Assembly (NCBI RefSeq): GCF_029893365.1
Contig: NZ_JARXUZ010000001.1
Coordinates: forward strand, 1,860,001-1,924,000
From: Cryobacterium sp. CG_9.6
GTDB lineage: Bacteria > Actinomycetota > Actinomycetes > Actinomycetales > Microbacteriaceae
Length of the DNA stretch: 64,000 bases
Reading direction: 5' to 3'
The position numbers and the translations under genes are program-made. Shown here one piece after another: positions 16,315 to 25,281 of this stretch. Every line of letters begins with the position of its first letter. Position 1 is the first letter of the stretch. The notes below the pieces were generated by a model, which saw nothing but the letters and a program-made list of their open reading frames with translations, made no database searches and was not told the DNA's origin.

Positions 16315-16692
16315 ATGAAGATGATTACGAGACGAGAAGTTGCCCTGCGCCTGGACATTCCGCTGGAAATGGCCACGCGTCATGGCATTCCCACCAAAAT
16401 GGGCGAGGCCCAGCTGGCCAGGCTCGAAGAAGACCCACCGGCCTGGCTTCTTCAGTCGCGCGCCAATCGCACCGGAAAGAAGCCCGTGTGGGTGCAGTTA
16501 ACGTGTGACGTCTGTGGCTTCTCCGAAGCCGTTCGCCCCAAGAAGTGGTGGCCTGCTTTCACCTATATCAGCTGTGCGCACCACGCGTTTGATGAGGTGC
16601 CCGCACCAGCTGCGGGTCTGGGTCGCACCGAGTGCGATGGAATTGGAAGTCAGTTCATCGGTATCTCGGACGCGCCACCCAGCAGCGCCTGA
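16315..16692 (+). CDS. Hypothetical protein with Cys/His-containing C-terminal half
   Basis: About 125 residues. The N-terminal half (TRREVALRLDIPLEMATRHG) looks like a short helical, possibly DNA-binding, segment. It is followed by LARLEEDPPAWLLQSRANRT and then TCDVCGFSEAVRPKKWW and YISCAHH, a C-x2-C...C-x-H-H set that could bind zinc. ATG 16315 and ATG 16321 are both plausible; TATTCT at 16307 is 8 nt before 16321 and would give a leaderless start. I do not recognise the family with certainty. Confidence 0.6.
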   Translation: MKMITRREVALRLDIPLEMATRHGIPTKMGEAQLARLEEDPPAWLLQSRANRTGKKPVWVQLTCDVCGFSEAVRPKKWWPAFTYISCAHHAFDEVPAPAAGLGRTECDGIGSQFIGISDAPPSSA

Positions 16693-16760
16693 CCGGGACA
16701 ATTCTCAGCCTCGAGGCGTAGAATTTGAGACATCAATCTTCGCGAGATAGGTCGTTAATC

Positions 16761-17900
16761 GTGCCGAACAAGTCCTTCAAATGGCTACCCGCCATTGTCG
16801 TTCCCGCCGTCATCGTTGCCGGGGTCATCGCTGTTCCACTCCAAGCGGGTGCCGCAGTAGATCTGCCTGACAAAACACCGAAGCAGGTGCTTCTGATGGT
16901 GAGTGACTCTCGTGCAGACTCATTTTCTGGAACGGTGGAGCAGTCATCCAATTTGGGACTGCCCGATATTGATCTCGGTGCACGCGTGACGCCGTCCTCC
17001 GCGGAAGCCGAGGGCAGCACGCCTGACTCATCCGCGAGCGTTATGAACGCGCTGGAACTCCTCACCGGTTCTCACACCCTGCGCGTGTACGCGGGTGGAG
17101 CGGGCAATACGCGGATCCAGGTTCTTGACCGTCTTGATGAGCGCAATGTGATCACCAATGGAACTGACGCCTGGTATTACGAATCTGACACCAACTCGGC
17201 CACTCACGTTGCACTTCCGGCCCGCACAGACGTCGACTCGGACCGCAAGGCTGCTGCCCTGGACGAGCTGGCGGCTGGCGGGCTGAGTACCCCGGCAGAC
17301 GTCGCCGATCGGCTGCTCAGCACCCTGGACTCCAGCACAACGGTGTCGGTCGGGAAAGACTCCCGGGTTGCCGGTCGCTCCGTGTACGACCTCGTCCTCA
17401 CGCCCACATCAACGGAGACCCTCGTTCAGTCGATATCCATCGCTGTTGACTCCGAGACAGGTCTTCCGCTCCGCGTGCGGGTTCAGGCTGGGGCACAGGA
17501 CGATCCTGCCTTCGACGTAGCCTTCACCTCCGTGGACTTCAGTGCCCCGTCGGCTGACCTCTTCAGCTTCACGCCGCCTGCAAACGCCACGGTCACGGAG
17601 CAGACCCTTCCCGCGGCCACAGACGCGAACTCCGATTGGTCCGCTGCAGAAGCCGACGTCCCCGGGCGGGAAGACGCCGTCATAACCGGTTCCGGTTGGG
17701 ACGCGGTGGTCGAAGTTCCTGCAGCCTCCGTTCCGTCTGAACTGACCACCTCACCGCTGTTCACCCAGTTCACGAGCGAGGTTGCCGGCGGCCGAGCACT
17801 GTCGACATCACTGGTCAACGTTTTCATCACCGCTGACGGTCGAGTGTTTACCGGAGCGGTGTCCGTGGAACGACTTCAGGCCGTCGCCAGCGCTTCGTGA
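16761..17900 (+). CDS. Exported LolA/RseB-like lipoprotein-binding-fold protein
   Basis: 379 residues from GTG 16761. Residues 5-33 form an uncleaved or cleavable signal segment ending near GAAVDLP. The following KTPKQVLLMVSDSR, FSGTVEQSS, ALELLTGSHTLRVY and DAWYYESDTN fit the open beta-barrel of LolA/LolB/RseB proteins (MucB/RseB type, DUF2092-like). It would act on the outer face of the membrane and could bind a lipid or lipidated protein. Its stop overlaps the ABC ATPase start by 4 bp, so it is probably the external partner of that transporter (inference). An upstream in-frame extension to 16725 lacks a start signal. Confidence 0.72.
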   Translation: MPNKSFKWLPAIVVPAVIVAGVIAVPLQAGAAVDLPDKTPKQVLLMVSDSRADSFSGTVEQSSNLGLPDIDLGARVTPSSAEAEGSTPDSSASVMNALELLTGSHTLRVYAGGAGNTRIQVLDRLDERNVITNGTDAWYYESDTNSATHVALPARTDVDSDRKAAALDELAAGGLSTPADVADRLLSTLDSSTTVSVGKDSRVAGRSVYDLVLTPTSTETLVQSISIAVDSETGLPLRVRVQAGAQDDPAFDVAFTSVDFSAPSADLFSFTPPANATVTEQTLPAATDANSDWSAAEADVPGREDAVITGSGWDAVVEVPAASVPSELTTSPLFTQFTSEVAGGRALSTSLVNVFITADGRVFTGAVSVERLQAVASAS

Positions 17901-18883
17901 CATCGGACGGTGGTGTGCTCTCCTCGGGTGCCTTGGCGATCGAGACACGTGGGCTCACCAAACGCTTCGGTCGTCAGACTGCGGTGAACGGGATTGACCT
18001 CCACGTTCCCCGCGGTGCCGTGTTCGGTTTTCTCGGACCCAACGGTTCGGGCAAAACCACAAGCATTCGTATGCTCCTCGGCCTCACCTCAGCAACCAGC
18101 GGTGACATCAGCGTTCTGGGGGCGTCGATGCCCGGGCGCCTCCACGAGGTGTTGCCCCGCGTGGGCGCGCTCGTTGAGGGCCCCGCCTTCTACCCGTTCC
18201 TCTCCGGTCGCGCGAACCTCGCGCGATTGGACGCGGCGGACCGCCACGTAACCTCCCGCACGCGGTCGGCCCGAGTGGCCCGGGCACTTGACCGGGTAGG
18301 CCTCAGCCATGCGGCCAACAAGAAGGTGCACGCCTATTCCCTCGGCATGAAGCAACGACTCGGTATCGCCAATGCACTTCTGACCGAGCGCGAACTTCTG
18401 GTGCTGGACGAACCCACCAACGGACTCGACCCGCAGGGGACCCGGGAGGTGCGCGCGCTCATCCGCTCCCTCGCCTCCGAGGGCACAACAATTTTCGTGT
18501 CGAGCCACCTGCTCGCCGAGGTGGAGCAGATGTGCACTCACGCGGCTGTCATGAGCGCGGGAACTCTGGTGGCACAGGGGACCCTGGCCGATCTTGGTCG
18601 GGGGAGTGAACGTCGGGTCCGACTCACCACCCCCGACGTCGCTACCGCCAGCCAGGTTCTCCACGAGGTAGGGTTCACGCCCGAGCTGGTCACCACGGGT
18701 GGCGCTGCTGATGAGGATCCGGTCATTGTGGCGGCCTACGCTAGCGACGGCCTGCCGCCGGAGACTATTGTGACGTCACTCGTACACGCGGGCGTGCGGA
18801 TTCGTGGTTTTGCACTGGAGGAACCCAGCCTCGAGGAACGGTTTGTCGCCCTGACGGGAGAAGGTTTCGATGTCGTTCAATAA
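17897..18883 (+). CDS. ABC transporter ATP-binding protein
   Basis: 328 residues. Walker A GPNGSGKT is at 47-54, the signature YSLGMKQRL near 147-155, Walker B and catalytic Glu LLVLDEPTNGLDPQG at 167-181, and the H-loop SSHLL follows. A C-terminal extension of about 90 residues after the nucleotide-binding domain is typical of ABC-2 type exporters of the CcmA/NatA group. It powers the permease encoded next, with which it overlaps by 14 bp. The substrate is unknown; bacitracin- or multidrug-type export is common for this arrangement. Confidence 0.9.
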   Translation: MTSDGGVLSSGALAIETRGLTKRFGRQTAVNGIDLHVPRGAVFGFLGPNGSGKTTSIRMLLGLTSATSGDISVLGASMPGRLHEVLPRVGALVEGPAFYPFLSGRANLARLDAADRHVTSRTRSARVARALDRVGLSHAANKKVHAYSLGMKQRLGIANALLTERELLVLDEPTNGLDPQGTREVRALIRSLASEGTTIFVSSHLLAEVEQMCTHAAVMSAGTLVAQGTLADLGRGSERRVRLTTPDVATASQVLHEVGFTPELVTTGGAADEDPVIVAAYASDGLPPETIVTSLVHAGVRIRGFALEEPSLEERFVALTGEGFDVVQ

Positions 18884-19763
18884 TTCCGTTCAGGCCGCGC
18901 CGGCGCAGACCAACGGGGGCCGCGGATCGTCAATTCCGCGCGGATCGTTCGGCTGGGACCTGCTGGGCTCTGAGTTGTCTGTCTTGTTTCGCCGGCGGCG
19001 CACGTGGGCCATGCTGGTTGCCGTCGCGATGATACCCATACTGCTCGCGGTTGCTGTGCGGCTCTCCAGCAATGAGCTCTCCCCGGGACAGGGGCCACCA
19101 TTCCTCGACCGCGTCACGCAGAACGGCCTGTTCGTCGGGTTCACCGCCATGGTCGTGGCGATTCCACTCTTTCTTCCACTCACGATTGGCGTCGTGGCGG
19201 GGGACACCATTGCGGGGGAGGCCGGGCTCGGCACCCTTCGATACCTGCTGGTTGCTCCCGCTGGCAGAGTGCGTCTCCTGCTGGTGAAATACCTCGGAGC
19301 CGCCGCGTTCTGTCTCGCCGCCACGCTCACGCCCACCATTACCGGCGTGCTGATCGGCGCCGCACTCTTTCCTGTTGGACCGGTGACACTGCTGTCGGGA
19401 GACACCATCACCGTGGCGGAGTCACTGGTTCGCTCCGCGCTGATCGCCGCCTACGTCACCGTCTCGCTCCTGGGGCTGACCATGATCGGCCTCTTCATCT
19501 CCACCCTCACCGATGTACCCGTGGGAGCGATGGCGGCCACGGTGGTCGTCTCGGTTGTGGCACAGATTCTCGACGCGCTCCCGCAGCTGTCGTGGCTTCA
19601 TCCGTTCCTTTTCAGTCACTACTGGCTCGGATTTGCCGACCTGCTGCGGCAACCCGTCGACGTGACGAGTTTCGTGTCAAACGCGTTGCTGCAGGCCGGC
19701 TACATTCTCGTCTTCGGCGCCCTCGCCTATAGCCGCTTCACCACCAAGGACATTCTGTCCTGA
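18870..19763 (+). CDS. ABC-2 type transporter permease
   Basis: 297 residues with about six hydrophobic segments: a first helix near 48-66, a pair around 90-120, and further helices around 145-175, 195-225, 230-250 and 270-290. It starts inside the ATPase gene. A Gly/Ser-rich cytoplasmic N-terminus of about 30 residues comes first. It would form the membrane channel of the exporter with the preceding ATPase and possibly the LolA-like protein. Confidence 0.87.
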   Translation: MSFNNSVQAAPAQTNGGRGSSIPRGSFGWDLLGSELSVLFRRRRTWAMLVAVAMIPILLAVAVRLSSNELSPGQGPPFLDRVTQNGLFVGFTAMVVAIPLFLPLTIGVVAGDTIAGEAGLGTLRYLLVAPAGRVRLLLVKYLGAAAFCLAATLTPTITGVLIGAALFPVGPVTLLSGDTITVAESLVRSALIAAYVTVSLLGLTMIGLFISTLTDVPVGAMAATVVVSVVAQILDALPQLSWLHPFLFSHYWLGFADLLRQPVDVTSFVSNALLQAGYILVFGALAYSRFTTKDILS

Positions 19764-19775
19764 GCGGTTGTGGTG

Positions 19776-20048
19776 TTACTGCGGTGCGGTCATCCCGGCA
19801 TGCACCGGCACGAATTGAATGTTGGTCTGACGCTGTACTGTCGCGGCTGGAGCGCGGGAGAAACCCTTGGCGTCGAGTCGATTCTGCGACCGAAACTCGG
19901 CCACCGCAGCGTCAAAGATCGCGTTCAGTTGGGTACCCGTGAAGAGTTCCGGTGCACTGGCGGTGAAGTTGATGGTGATGCTGGCGCTTTCGGGGAAATG
20001 CCTGTTCATACGAATGAAGCCGTCAACGTCCTGATTGAGCGTGATCAT
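19776..20048 (-). CDS. Hypothetical protein, 90 residues
   Basis: ATG 20048 is preceded by AAAGGAT at 6 nt, a good ribosome site. The product is soluble, begins MITLNQDVDGFIRMNRHFPE, and has no recognisable motif. It is convergent with the permease gene (12 bp gap) and divergent from the TetR gene. The ribosome site and position between two strong gene borders support it. I cannot name the family. Confidence 0.6.
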   Translation of the reverse strand: MITLNQDVDGFIRMNRHFPESASITINFTASAPELFTGTQLNAIFDAAVAEFRSQNRLDAKGFSRAPAATVQRQTNIQFVPVHAGMTAPQ

Positions 20049-20156
20049 GTGAATCCTTTATCGAGAGTGAAGGTTCTAGTCTCCCGCAATTTGCGCCGTC
20101 CCGAGTACGACGTCGTCCCCATTTCCACGGTCTACTCGGCGCACTATTCGCTTCTA

Positions 20157-20168
20157 GGACACATGTCC
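20157..20168. promoter_or_regulatory. Inverted repeat GGACA-N2-TGTCC, candidate TetR operator
   Basis: Lies immediately upstream of the -10-like TACACT of the TetR gene, inside the space between the expected -35 and -10. A repressor bound here would block its own promoter. Confidence 0.45.
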
Positions 20169-20177
20169 GAGAAGTGG

Positions 20178-20183
20178 TACACT
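20178..20183 (+). promoter_or_regulatory. -10 box TACACT of a probable leaderless transcript
   Basis: TACACT is 6 nt before ATG 20190 of the TetR gene; no ribosome site is present. Confidence 0.5.
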
Positions 20184-20189
20184 AGCGTA

Positions 20190-20828
20190 ATGACAGTTGC
20201 GAACGGCTTCCACATTCAGGAGCCGGAAGCTCGCTTGTTCACGCACGATCCCCGTGCCGAGCGCACGCGACAACTTATCTTCACGGCTACACGTGCTCTC
20301 ATGGCCGATCCGACGGCATCCGTTTCCGTGGCCGACATTGTGCGCATGGGCGGAATTAGCCGCAGTTCGTTTTATGCACATTTTGCAAGTCTCGACGATG
20401 TGGCGGCAGAGTTACTGCGTGTGCAATTCGCGGAAATCAGCGTGGGCGACATTGATCTGCCGGACGACAGCGACGATGCCATCGAGGGACGAGGCCGCGC
20501 GCGGCGCGGGTACACCCGACTGGTGGGACACATGCTGGAGAACTTTCCGCTCTATTCAACCGTGGCCGAGCTTCCCCTCACGCGCAGTGCCTTCGACCAG
20601 ATCGTCGATGCCTACGCGAGCCGCATGCTTGAGTCGATCTTCGAGGGTGAAGATGTTCCCCCTCAGGTCGACGCGGAACTCGTCACCACCTATGTGGCGG
20701 GCGGAGCGCTCACGCTGATCAGCGCGTGGATGCGTGGCCACATTGATGTGTCCGACGATGAACTTGTCGACCAACTGGTGACCCTGTTACCTGAGTGGCT
20801 GATGGCACCCCCGGCACCGAGTCCCTGA
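20190..20828 (+). CDS. TetR family transcriptional regulator
   Basis: 212 residues. The N-terminal helix-turn-helix is clear: ERTRQLIFTATRALMADPTA, then SVADIVRMGGISRSSFYAHF, the typical TetR recognition helix with the S-x-x-x-F-Y-x-H-F end. The C-terminal ligand-binding domain of about 140 residues is variable, and its effector is unknown. The frame stays open far upstream, but start and -10 box fix ATG 20190. It may autoregulate through the palindrome at 20157 and also affect the divergent 90-residue gene. Confidence 0.87.
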   Translation: MTVANGFHIQEPEARLFTHDPRAERTRQLIFTATRALMADPTASVSVADIVRMGGISRSSFYAHFASLDDVAAELLRVQFAEISVGDIDLPDDSDDAIEGRGRARRGYTRLVGHMLENFPLYSTVAELPLTRSAFDQIVDAYASRMLESIFEGEDVPPQVDAELVTTYVAGGALTLISAWMRGHIDVSDDELVDQLVTLLPEWLMAPPAPSP

Positions 20829-20891
20829 CCTCGAGACATTTTTCGACCCCTGCACCATGAATAATCCAATTGAAGACAAGGCGTATTTCCT

Positions 20892-21425
20892 ATGAACATT
20901 GAAATCGGCGAAACTCTCGTTTACCCCCACCACGGTGCGGTTACCATTACGGCGCTCACGTCGCGCACGGTGAAGGGTGAGGAGAAGCAGTTCATGACCC
21001 TCAACGTGCACACGAGCGCACTCACGATTCAGTTGCCCGTAGACAACGTTGAGCTCGTTGGCGTTCGCGATGTGATCGACGCCGAGGGTGTGCAGGCCGT
21101 GTACGCCGTGCTGCAGAACCCGTTCACGGAAGAACCCGGTAACTGGTCACGCCGGTACAAGTCCAACCAGGAAAAGATGGCCAGCGGCAGCGTGTACCGC
21201 GTAAGTGAGGTTGTTCGCGACCTGTGGCGTCGTGACCAGGACAAGGGCGTCTCCGCAGGCGAGAAGCGGATGCTGGAAAAGGCACGTCAGATCCTCGTAT
21301 CGGAGCTGGCTCTGGCGCAGGGCCTGACCGACCAGGAAGCCAGTGACCTGCTGCTCAAGGAAATTCTCACGGTGGGACCCGCACAGGTCGCTCCCGCGGA
21401 GGACGACGAGTCCGTCGCCGTCTAG
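20892..21425 (+). CDS. carD: CarD family RNA polymerase-binding regulator
   Basis: 177 residues. The N-terminal RNA-polymerase interaction domain (IEIGETLVYPHHGAVTI, about 3-60, TRCF-RID-like Tudor fold) is followed by a helical DNA-binding domain with the conserved basic and Trp-containing helix (NWSRRYKSNQEKMASGSVY). Family knowledge: CarD binds the beta subunit and stabilises open promoter complexes, controlling rRNA and growth-rate genes. Its partner RbpA is also encoded in this window. A terminator hairpin follows at 21451. Confidence 0.93.
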   Translation: MNIEIGETLVYPHHGAVTITALTSRTVKGEEKQFMTLNVHTSALTIQLPVDNVELVGVRDVIDAEGVQAVYAVLQNPFTEEPGNWSRRYKSNQEKMASGSVYRVSEVVRDLWRRDQDKGVSAGEKRMLEKARQILVSELALAQGLTDQEASDLLLKEILTVGPAQVAPAEDDESVAV

Positions 21426-21450
21426 CTTCTCCTTCTGCACGAACAGTGCC

Positions 21451-21478
21451 GGGCCGTCAGGACTTGTTCTGGCGGCCC
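21451..21478 (+). terminator. Terminator hairpin after carD
   Basis: A 10-bp stem (GGGCCGTCAG with CTGGCGGCCC, one G-U pair) and an 8-nt loop, 25 bp after the carD stop, followed by ATAACTG. Confidence 0.7.
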
Positions 21479-21588
21479 ATAACTGTGTCCGCAGCGAACG
21501 TACTATGCTCGCCGCAGAGGACCCCGACTGCAGCGATTGGGGTCTCGTAAACGTTCCAGTGACACCGCGAGCAGAACGGGATCATGTC

Positions 21589-22743
21589 ATGACGTACCGA
21601 AGACGAGTTCTCCGCGGCCGCCGGCCGCAAACCACTCCCGCGGCTCCGGTCGCCTTGGCCGTGGGCTCAGTAGCGCAGGCGCCGGAGCGGAATTCGGTGT
21701 CCTACGCACAGATCAATGCTTTCAAGATCGGGTTCCTCGGTGGCCTTGGTGTGCTGATTGCGCTGGTGCTCGGCGGGGTCGTCTCCCAGCTGGGGACCGT
21801 GCTGGTCTACATTGGCATCGCGCTGTTCCTCGCACTCGGCCTCGACCCCCTCGTCACCTGGATGTCCACACGCATGAGGCGAGGTCTGGCCATCGGCATT
21901 GTATTTGGTGCGGTGGTGCTCATCTTCGTGGGACTCCTGTTCGCAATCGTGCCGGTCATTGTGAGGCAGGCCACGAATGTCATCGATAATTTTCCCGAGA
22001 CCGTGAGAGATATCTCCCGCCTTGATTGGGTGGCGAATTTCGACCAGCAGTTCGGCGGCTTTCTGAATATCAGCGACCTGGCGCAGCAGGCCCAGAACCT
22101 GCTCAATGCTGACAGTCTCGCCACCCTGGGCGGCGGACTCCTCGCCGTCGGTGTCGGAATCGCGAGTGGCCTCACCGGCGCCGCGATCGTGCTCATTCTG
22201 ACGCTGTACTTTCTGGCGTCCCTCTCGTCCATAAAGAAAGTCGTTTACCGTTTTGTGCCGAGAACTCAGCGTGAGACCTTCATTGTGATCTCGGAACAGA
22301 TCGTGCAGGCCGTGGGGCGCTACGTGGTGGGGCAGGTGTCTCTTGCGGGCGTCAACGGCGTGCTGAGTTTTATCTTTCTCAGTATCATTGGGGCGCCGCT
22401 GCCGCTGCTTCTGGCATTCATTGCGTTCTTGCTGTCCCTGATACCCCTGGTGGGAACGCTGACCGGCTCGATCCTTATCGTCGTGGTCTGCTTGCTGGCG
22501 TCACCGCTTACGGGACTCGTCGCGGCCATCTACTATGTGATCTACATGCAGGTCGAGGCATACGTTCTGAGTCCACGCATCATGAACCGGGCGGTGGCGG
22601 TACCAGGGTCGATCGTCGTGATCGGTGCCGTTGCCGGTGGCTCGATCGGCGGTGTGCTGGGTGCCCTCGTGGCCATTCCCCTGGCAGCATCCGCCATCAT
22701 CGTCATTCAAAAAGTCATATTCCCGAAGCAGGAGGGGAAATAG
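21589..22743 (+). CDS. AI-2E family transporter (permease)
   Basis: 384 residues from ATG 21589. It has eight hydrophobic segments in the AI-2E/PerM arrangement: two pairs near 48-100, a soluble stretch (about 130-190), then a dense C-terminal membrane block from about 190 to 375 with PLLLAFIAFLLSLIPLVG, the conserved I-P-x-x-G motif of the family. Members export small molecules (autoinducer-2, Na+/H+ exchange in some). The substrate here is unknown. A TACTAT at 21499 is a probable -10 box, which gives a leader of about 80 nt. Longer in-frame starts overlap that promoter and are unlikely. Confidence 0.85.
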   Translation: MTYRRRVLRGRRPQTTPAAPVALAVGSVAQAPERNSVSYAQINAFKIGFLGGLGVLIALVLGGVVSQLGTVLVYIGIALFLALGLDPLVTWMSTRMRRGLAIGIVFGAVVLIFVGLLFAIVPVIVRQATNVIDNFPETVRDISRLDWVANFDQQFGGFLNISDLAQQAQNLLNADSLATLGGGLLAVGVGIASGLTGAAIVLILTLYFLASLSSIKKVVYRFVPRTQRETFIVISEQIVQAVGRYVVGQVSLAGVNGVLSFIFLSIIGAPLPLLLAFIAFLLSLIPLVGTLTGSILIVVVCLLASPLTGLVAAIYYVIYMQVEAYVLSPRIMNRAVAVPGSIVVIGAVAGGSIGGVLGALVAIPLAASAIIVIQKVIFPKQEGK

Positions 22744-22782
22744 ACGCTCAGCAACGTTCTGCGCTGCAGCTTAACGAGAGAA

Positions 22783-22804
22783 GGCCGGATCCTAAGATCC
22801 GGCC
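22783..22804. terminator. Bidirectional terminator GGCCGGATC-CTAA-GATCCGGCC
   Basis: Perfect 9-bp stem with a 4-nt loop, extended by flanking AGAG/CTCT. It lies between the convergent AI-2E gene and tRNA-Leu. On the minus strand it is followed by TTCTCT. Confidence 0.8.
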
Positions 22805-22855
22805 CTCTGAACTGTCTCAACCAGTCCTCGATGATTACTTCTCGAGTAATCTTCG

Positions 22856-22940
22856 TGTCCGAGATGGGAATTGAACCCACACGCCCTTAACGGGCACTGG
22901 CACCTCAAGCCAGCGCGTCTACCAATTCCGCCACCCGGAC
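22856..22940 (-). tRNA. tRNA-Leu (anticodon GAG)
   Basis: An 85-nt class II tRNA. The acceptor stem GTCCGGG pairs with CTCGGAC (one G-U pair). The D arm contains TTGGTAGACGC, the anticodon loop TTGAGGT is enclosed by CTGGC/GCCAG, a long variable arm is present (TGCCCGTTAAGGGCGT), and the T arm contains GGTTCAATTCC. The discriminator is A and CCA is not encoded. It reads CUC and CUU leucine codons. Confidence 0.96.
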
Positions 22941-23039
22941 CGGGTGAAACGACCGCCGAACAAAACCGGCTGCCGAGGTAATAACTTAGCACGGATATCG
23001 CAGCCTGCTGCACCAACGCCAACGGTCGGGTGATGCAGG

Positions 23040-23045
23040 TAGCGT
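23040..23045 (+). promoter_or_regulatory. -10 box TAGCGT of a probable leaderless transcript
   Basis: Six nt before ATG 23052 of the M20 peptidase gene, with no ribosome site. Confidence 0.45.
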
Positions 23046-23051
23046 GAGTGC

Positions 23052-24377
23052 ATGGCTTCCATCGCACCAGACCAGCCCCTCGACAGCGAACTTGACCTCA
23101 CAGCGCGGCTTGCCCGCGACCTGATTCGCTATGACACGTCCAACTACGGGGAGGGTCGTTCCAACGGTGAAACGGATGCCGCCGAGTACGTGGCAACCCA
23201 CCTGCGTGGTCTGGGCCTCACTCCGCAGCTCTTTGATTCCGAACCGGGCCGCACCAGTGTTGTTGCTCGCGTCCGAGGCCGCAACAGCAGCCTTCCCGCT
23301 CTCGTGGTTCACGGTCACCTTGACGTGGTTCCGGCGGACCCAGCCAACTGGTCGGTTGACCCGTTTGGCGGTGTCATCGCAGACGGAATGCTGTGGGGCC
23401 GTGGTGCCGTCGATATGAAGAATATGGATGCAATGATCCTTGCGTCCCTCACGGACATCATTGGCTCTGGAGGCGAACCCGAACGAGACCTGGTGATCGC
23501 GTTCTTCGCCGACGAAGAGGCCGGGGGAGTCCTGGGTTCGGGATACCTAGCCCGCACGCGTCCGGAGCTCTTCGCCGGCGCCACGGAAGCGATCAGCGAA
23601 GTGGGCGGATATTCCATCACTCTGGCCGGAAAACGTGCCTACCTGCTTCAGACCGGGGAAAAGGCTCTCATCTGGGTGAAGCTTGTGGCCACCGGCAGTG
23701 CGGGGCACGGCTCACGGGTGCACCATGACAACGCCGTCACACGACTGGCTGAGGCGGTGGCGAAGGTGGGGCGACACACGTGGCCCATTCGGCTGACGGA
23801 CACGACCACGCAGCTTCTGGCGGAGCTGGCACGCATCCTCGATGTGAACCCGGAGCAGGTCGGCCCGGATGAGCTTGCCCTCGCAACCGGGACCGCCTCC
23901 GGCTTCATCCAGGCGAGCCTGCGCACCACGACCAACCCCACCGGGCTCACGGCCGGGTACAAGCACAATGTCATCCCCGACACGGCCGAGGCTCTCATCG
24001 ACATCCGTTCTCTTCCCGGCGAGGAGGACGCTGTGCTGGCCGAGATCGCCGACCTCGTGGGGCCAGACATTGAGATCGTGGTCATGCACCGTGACATCGG
24101 CCTCGAAACGGACTTTGCCGGCCCTCTCGTGGATGCCATGGTTGAGACCCTCGGACGCCATGATCCGGGCGCGCCCGTGCTGCCCTACCTGCTGTCGGCG
24201 GGGACAGACAACAAGGCGCTCAGCACGCTCGGAATCAAGGGATACGGATTTGCCCCGCTCAGGCTGCCGGCCGAACTGGATTTTCCGGCACTGTTTCACG
24301 GAGTGGATGAGCGCGTCCCGTTGGAAGCATTAGTGTTTGGCAGGCGGGTTCTGACGGACCTGCTCTCGAAGTACTAG
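23052..24377 (+). CDS. M20/M25/M40 family metallopeptidase
   Basis: 441 residues. The co-catalytic zinc residues are visible: His89 and Asp91 in VVHGHLDVVP, bridging Asp121 in GRGAVDMKNM, catalytic Glu155 and metal ligand Glu156 in FFADEEAGG, and a His in the late ALFHGVDE region. The lid (dimerisation) domain lies between about 200 and 320. It cleaves dipeptides or N-acyl amino acids in the cytoplasm; the exact substrate is not determinable. It heads a conserved actinobacterial gene chain that continues with uppP and mshC. Confidence 0.9.
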   Translation: MASIAPDQPLDSELDLTARLARDLIRYDTSNYGEGRSNGETDAAEYVATHLRGLGLTPQLFDSEPGRTSVVARVRGRNSSLPALVVHGHLDVVPADPANWSVDPFGGVIADGMLWGRGAVDMKNMDAMILASLTDIIGSGGEPERDLVIAFFADEEAGGVLGSGYLARTRPELFAGATEAISEVGGYSITLAGKRAYLLQTGEKALIWVKLVATGSAGHGSRVHHDNAVTRLAEAVAKVGRHTWPIRLTDTTTQLLAELARILDVNPEQVGPDELALATGTASGFIQASLRTTTNPTGLTAGYKHNVIPDTAEALIDIRSLPGEEDAVLAEIADLVGPDIEIVVMHRDIGLETDFAGPLVDAMVETLGRHDPGAPVLPYLLSAGTDNKALSTLGIKGYGFAPLRLPAELDFPALFHGVDERVPLEALVFGRRVLTDLLSKY

Positions 24378-24404
24378 CAAACACTTGAGACCAACCAAGC
24401 GGAA

Positions 24405-25268
24405 GTGACGCGCGTGGATTTCATTAATGCCATTATCTTGGGCCTTGTGCAGGGGCTGACCGAGTTCATCCCGGTGTCCTCGAGTGCCCACATTGCAATC
24501 GTGGGGCAGTTTTTGGGTACCGGTGATGACCCCGGAGCTCAATTCACGGCGATTACCCAGATCGGCACCGAGCTCGCCGTTGTGCTCTTCTTCTGGAAAG
24601 ACATTGTTCGCATCATTGGGCAGTGGTCACGGTCTCTGGTGGGTCGTGTTCCGCGAGCCGACCCCGATGCACGCATGGGCTGGCTCATCATCATCGGCTC
24701 CCTGCCGATCGTCGTTTTGGGCCTGCTGTTTCAAGACCAGATTGAAACGGTTCTGCGCAATCTGTGGATCACGGCAACCATGCTCATCGCCTTCGGCATT
24801 CTGCTGGGTATCGCGGACTACGTGGGTGCCAAGCGCCGCAAGCTGGAGGATCTCACGGTTGCCGACGGCATCGTGTACGGATTCGCCCAGTCGCTCGCCC
24901 TCATTCCCGGGGTATCCCGCTCGGGGGGAACAATCACACTCGGGCTCTTCATGGGCTATGAGCGCCGGGCGGCAGCCCGGTACGCCTTCCTGCTCGCCAT
25001 TCCGGCGGTCCTGGGCAGCGGCTTCTATCAGGTCTACAAATCCATCGCGAAGCCGTGCATCGATGGTGCCCTGGGCTGCAAGCCGGAGATCTTTGGGCCT
25101 CTCGAGACGCTCGTGGCAACGGTCGTCGCTTTTATCGTCGCGTTGTTCGTTATTGGTTTCTTCATGAACTACATCTCCAAGCGCAGCTTCCTGCCTTTCG
25201 TGATCTACCGCATCCTCCTCGGAATCGTGGTTTTCGTGCTTCTGGGAACGAACGTGCTTCACGCCTAG
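24405..25268 (+). CDS. uppP: Undecaprenyl-diphosphatase (BacA/UppP)
   Basis: 287-residue polytopic membrane enzyme. It has the two family signatures: [17 protein letters not shown] (about 12-28), with the [10 protein letters not shown] active-site loop, and [12 protein letters not shown] (near 165-176). It recycles undecaprenyl pyrophosphate to the monophosphate lipid carrier for peptidoglycan and glycan synthesis and underlies basal bacitracin tolerance. GTG 24405 and GTG 24414 are both possible starts. The gene sits between the M20 peptidase and mshC genes, as in other actinobacteria. Confidence 0.94.
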   Translation: MTRVDFINAIILGLVQGLTEFIPVSSSAHIAIVGQFLGTGDDPGAQFTAITQIGTELAVVLFFWKDIVRIIGQWSRSLVGRVPRADPDARMGWLIIIGSLPIVVLGLLFQDQIETVLRNLWITATMLIAFGILLGIADYVGAKRRKLEDLTVADGIVYGFAQSLALIPGVSRSGGTITLGLFMGYERRAAARYAFLLAIPAVLGSGFYQVYKSIAKPCIDGALGCKPEIFGPLETLVATVVAFIVALFVIGFFMNYISKRSFLPFVIYRILLGIVVFVLLGTNVLHA

Positions 25269-25281
25269 TTAGGCTTGAACC

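Noticed and set aside
19770..20189. Upstream extension of the TetR gene to 19770
   Set aside because: The extension is antisense to the 90-residue gene, and the promoter and palindrome for TetR lie inside it.
22856..22940. tRNA-Leu as an integration site with an island beside it
   Set aside because: No integrase or repeated tRNA 3' end is seen nearby; flanking genes are conserved housekeeping genes.
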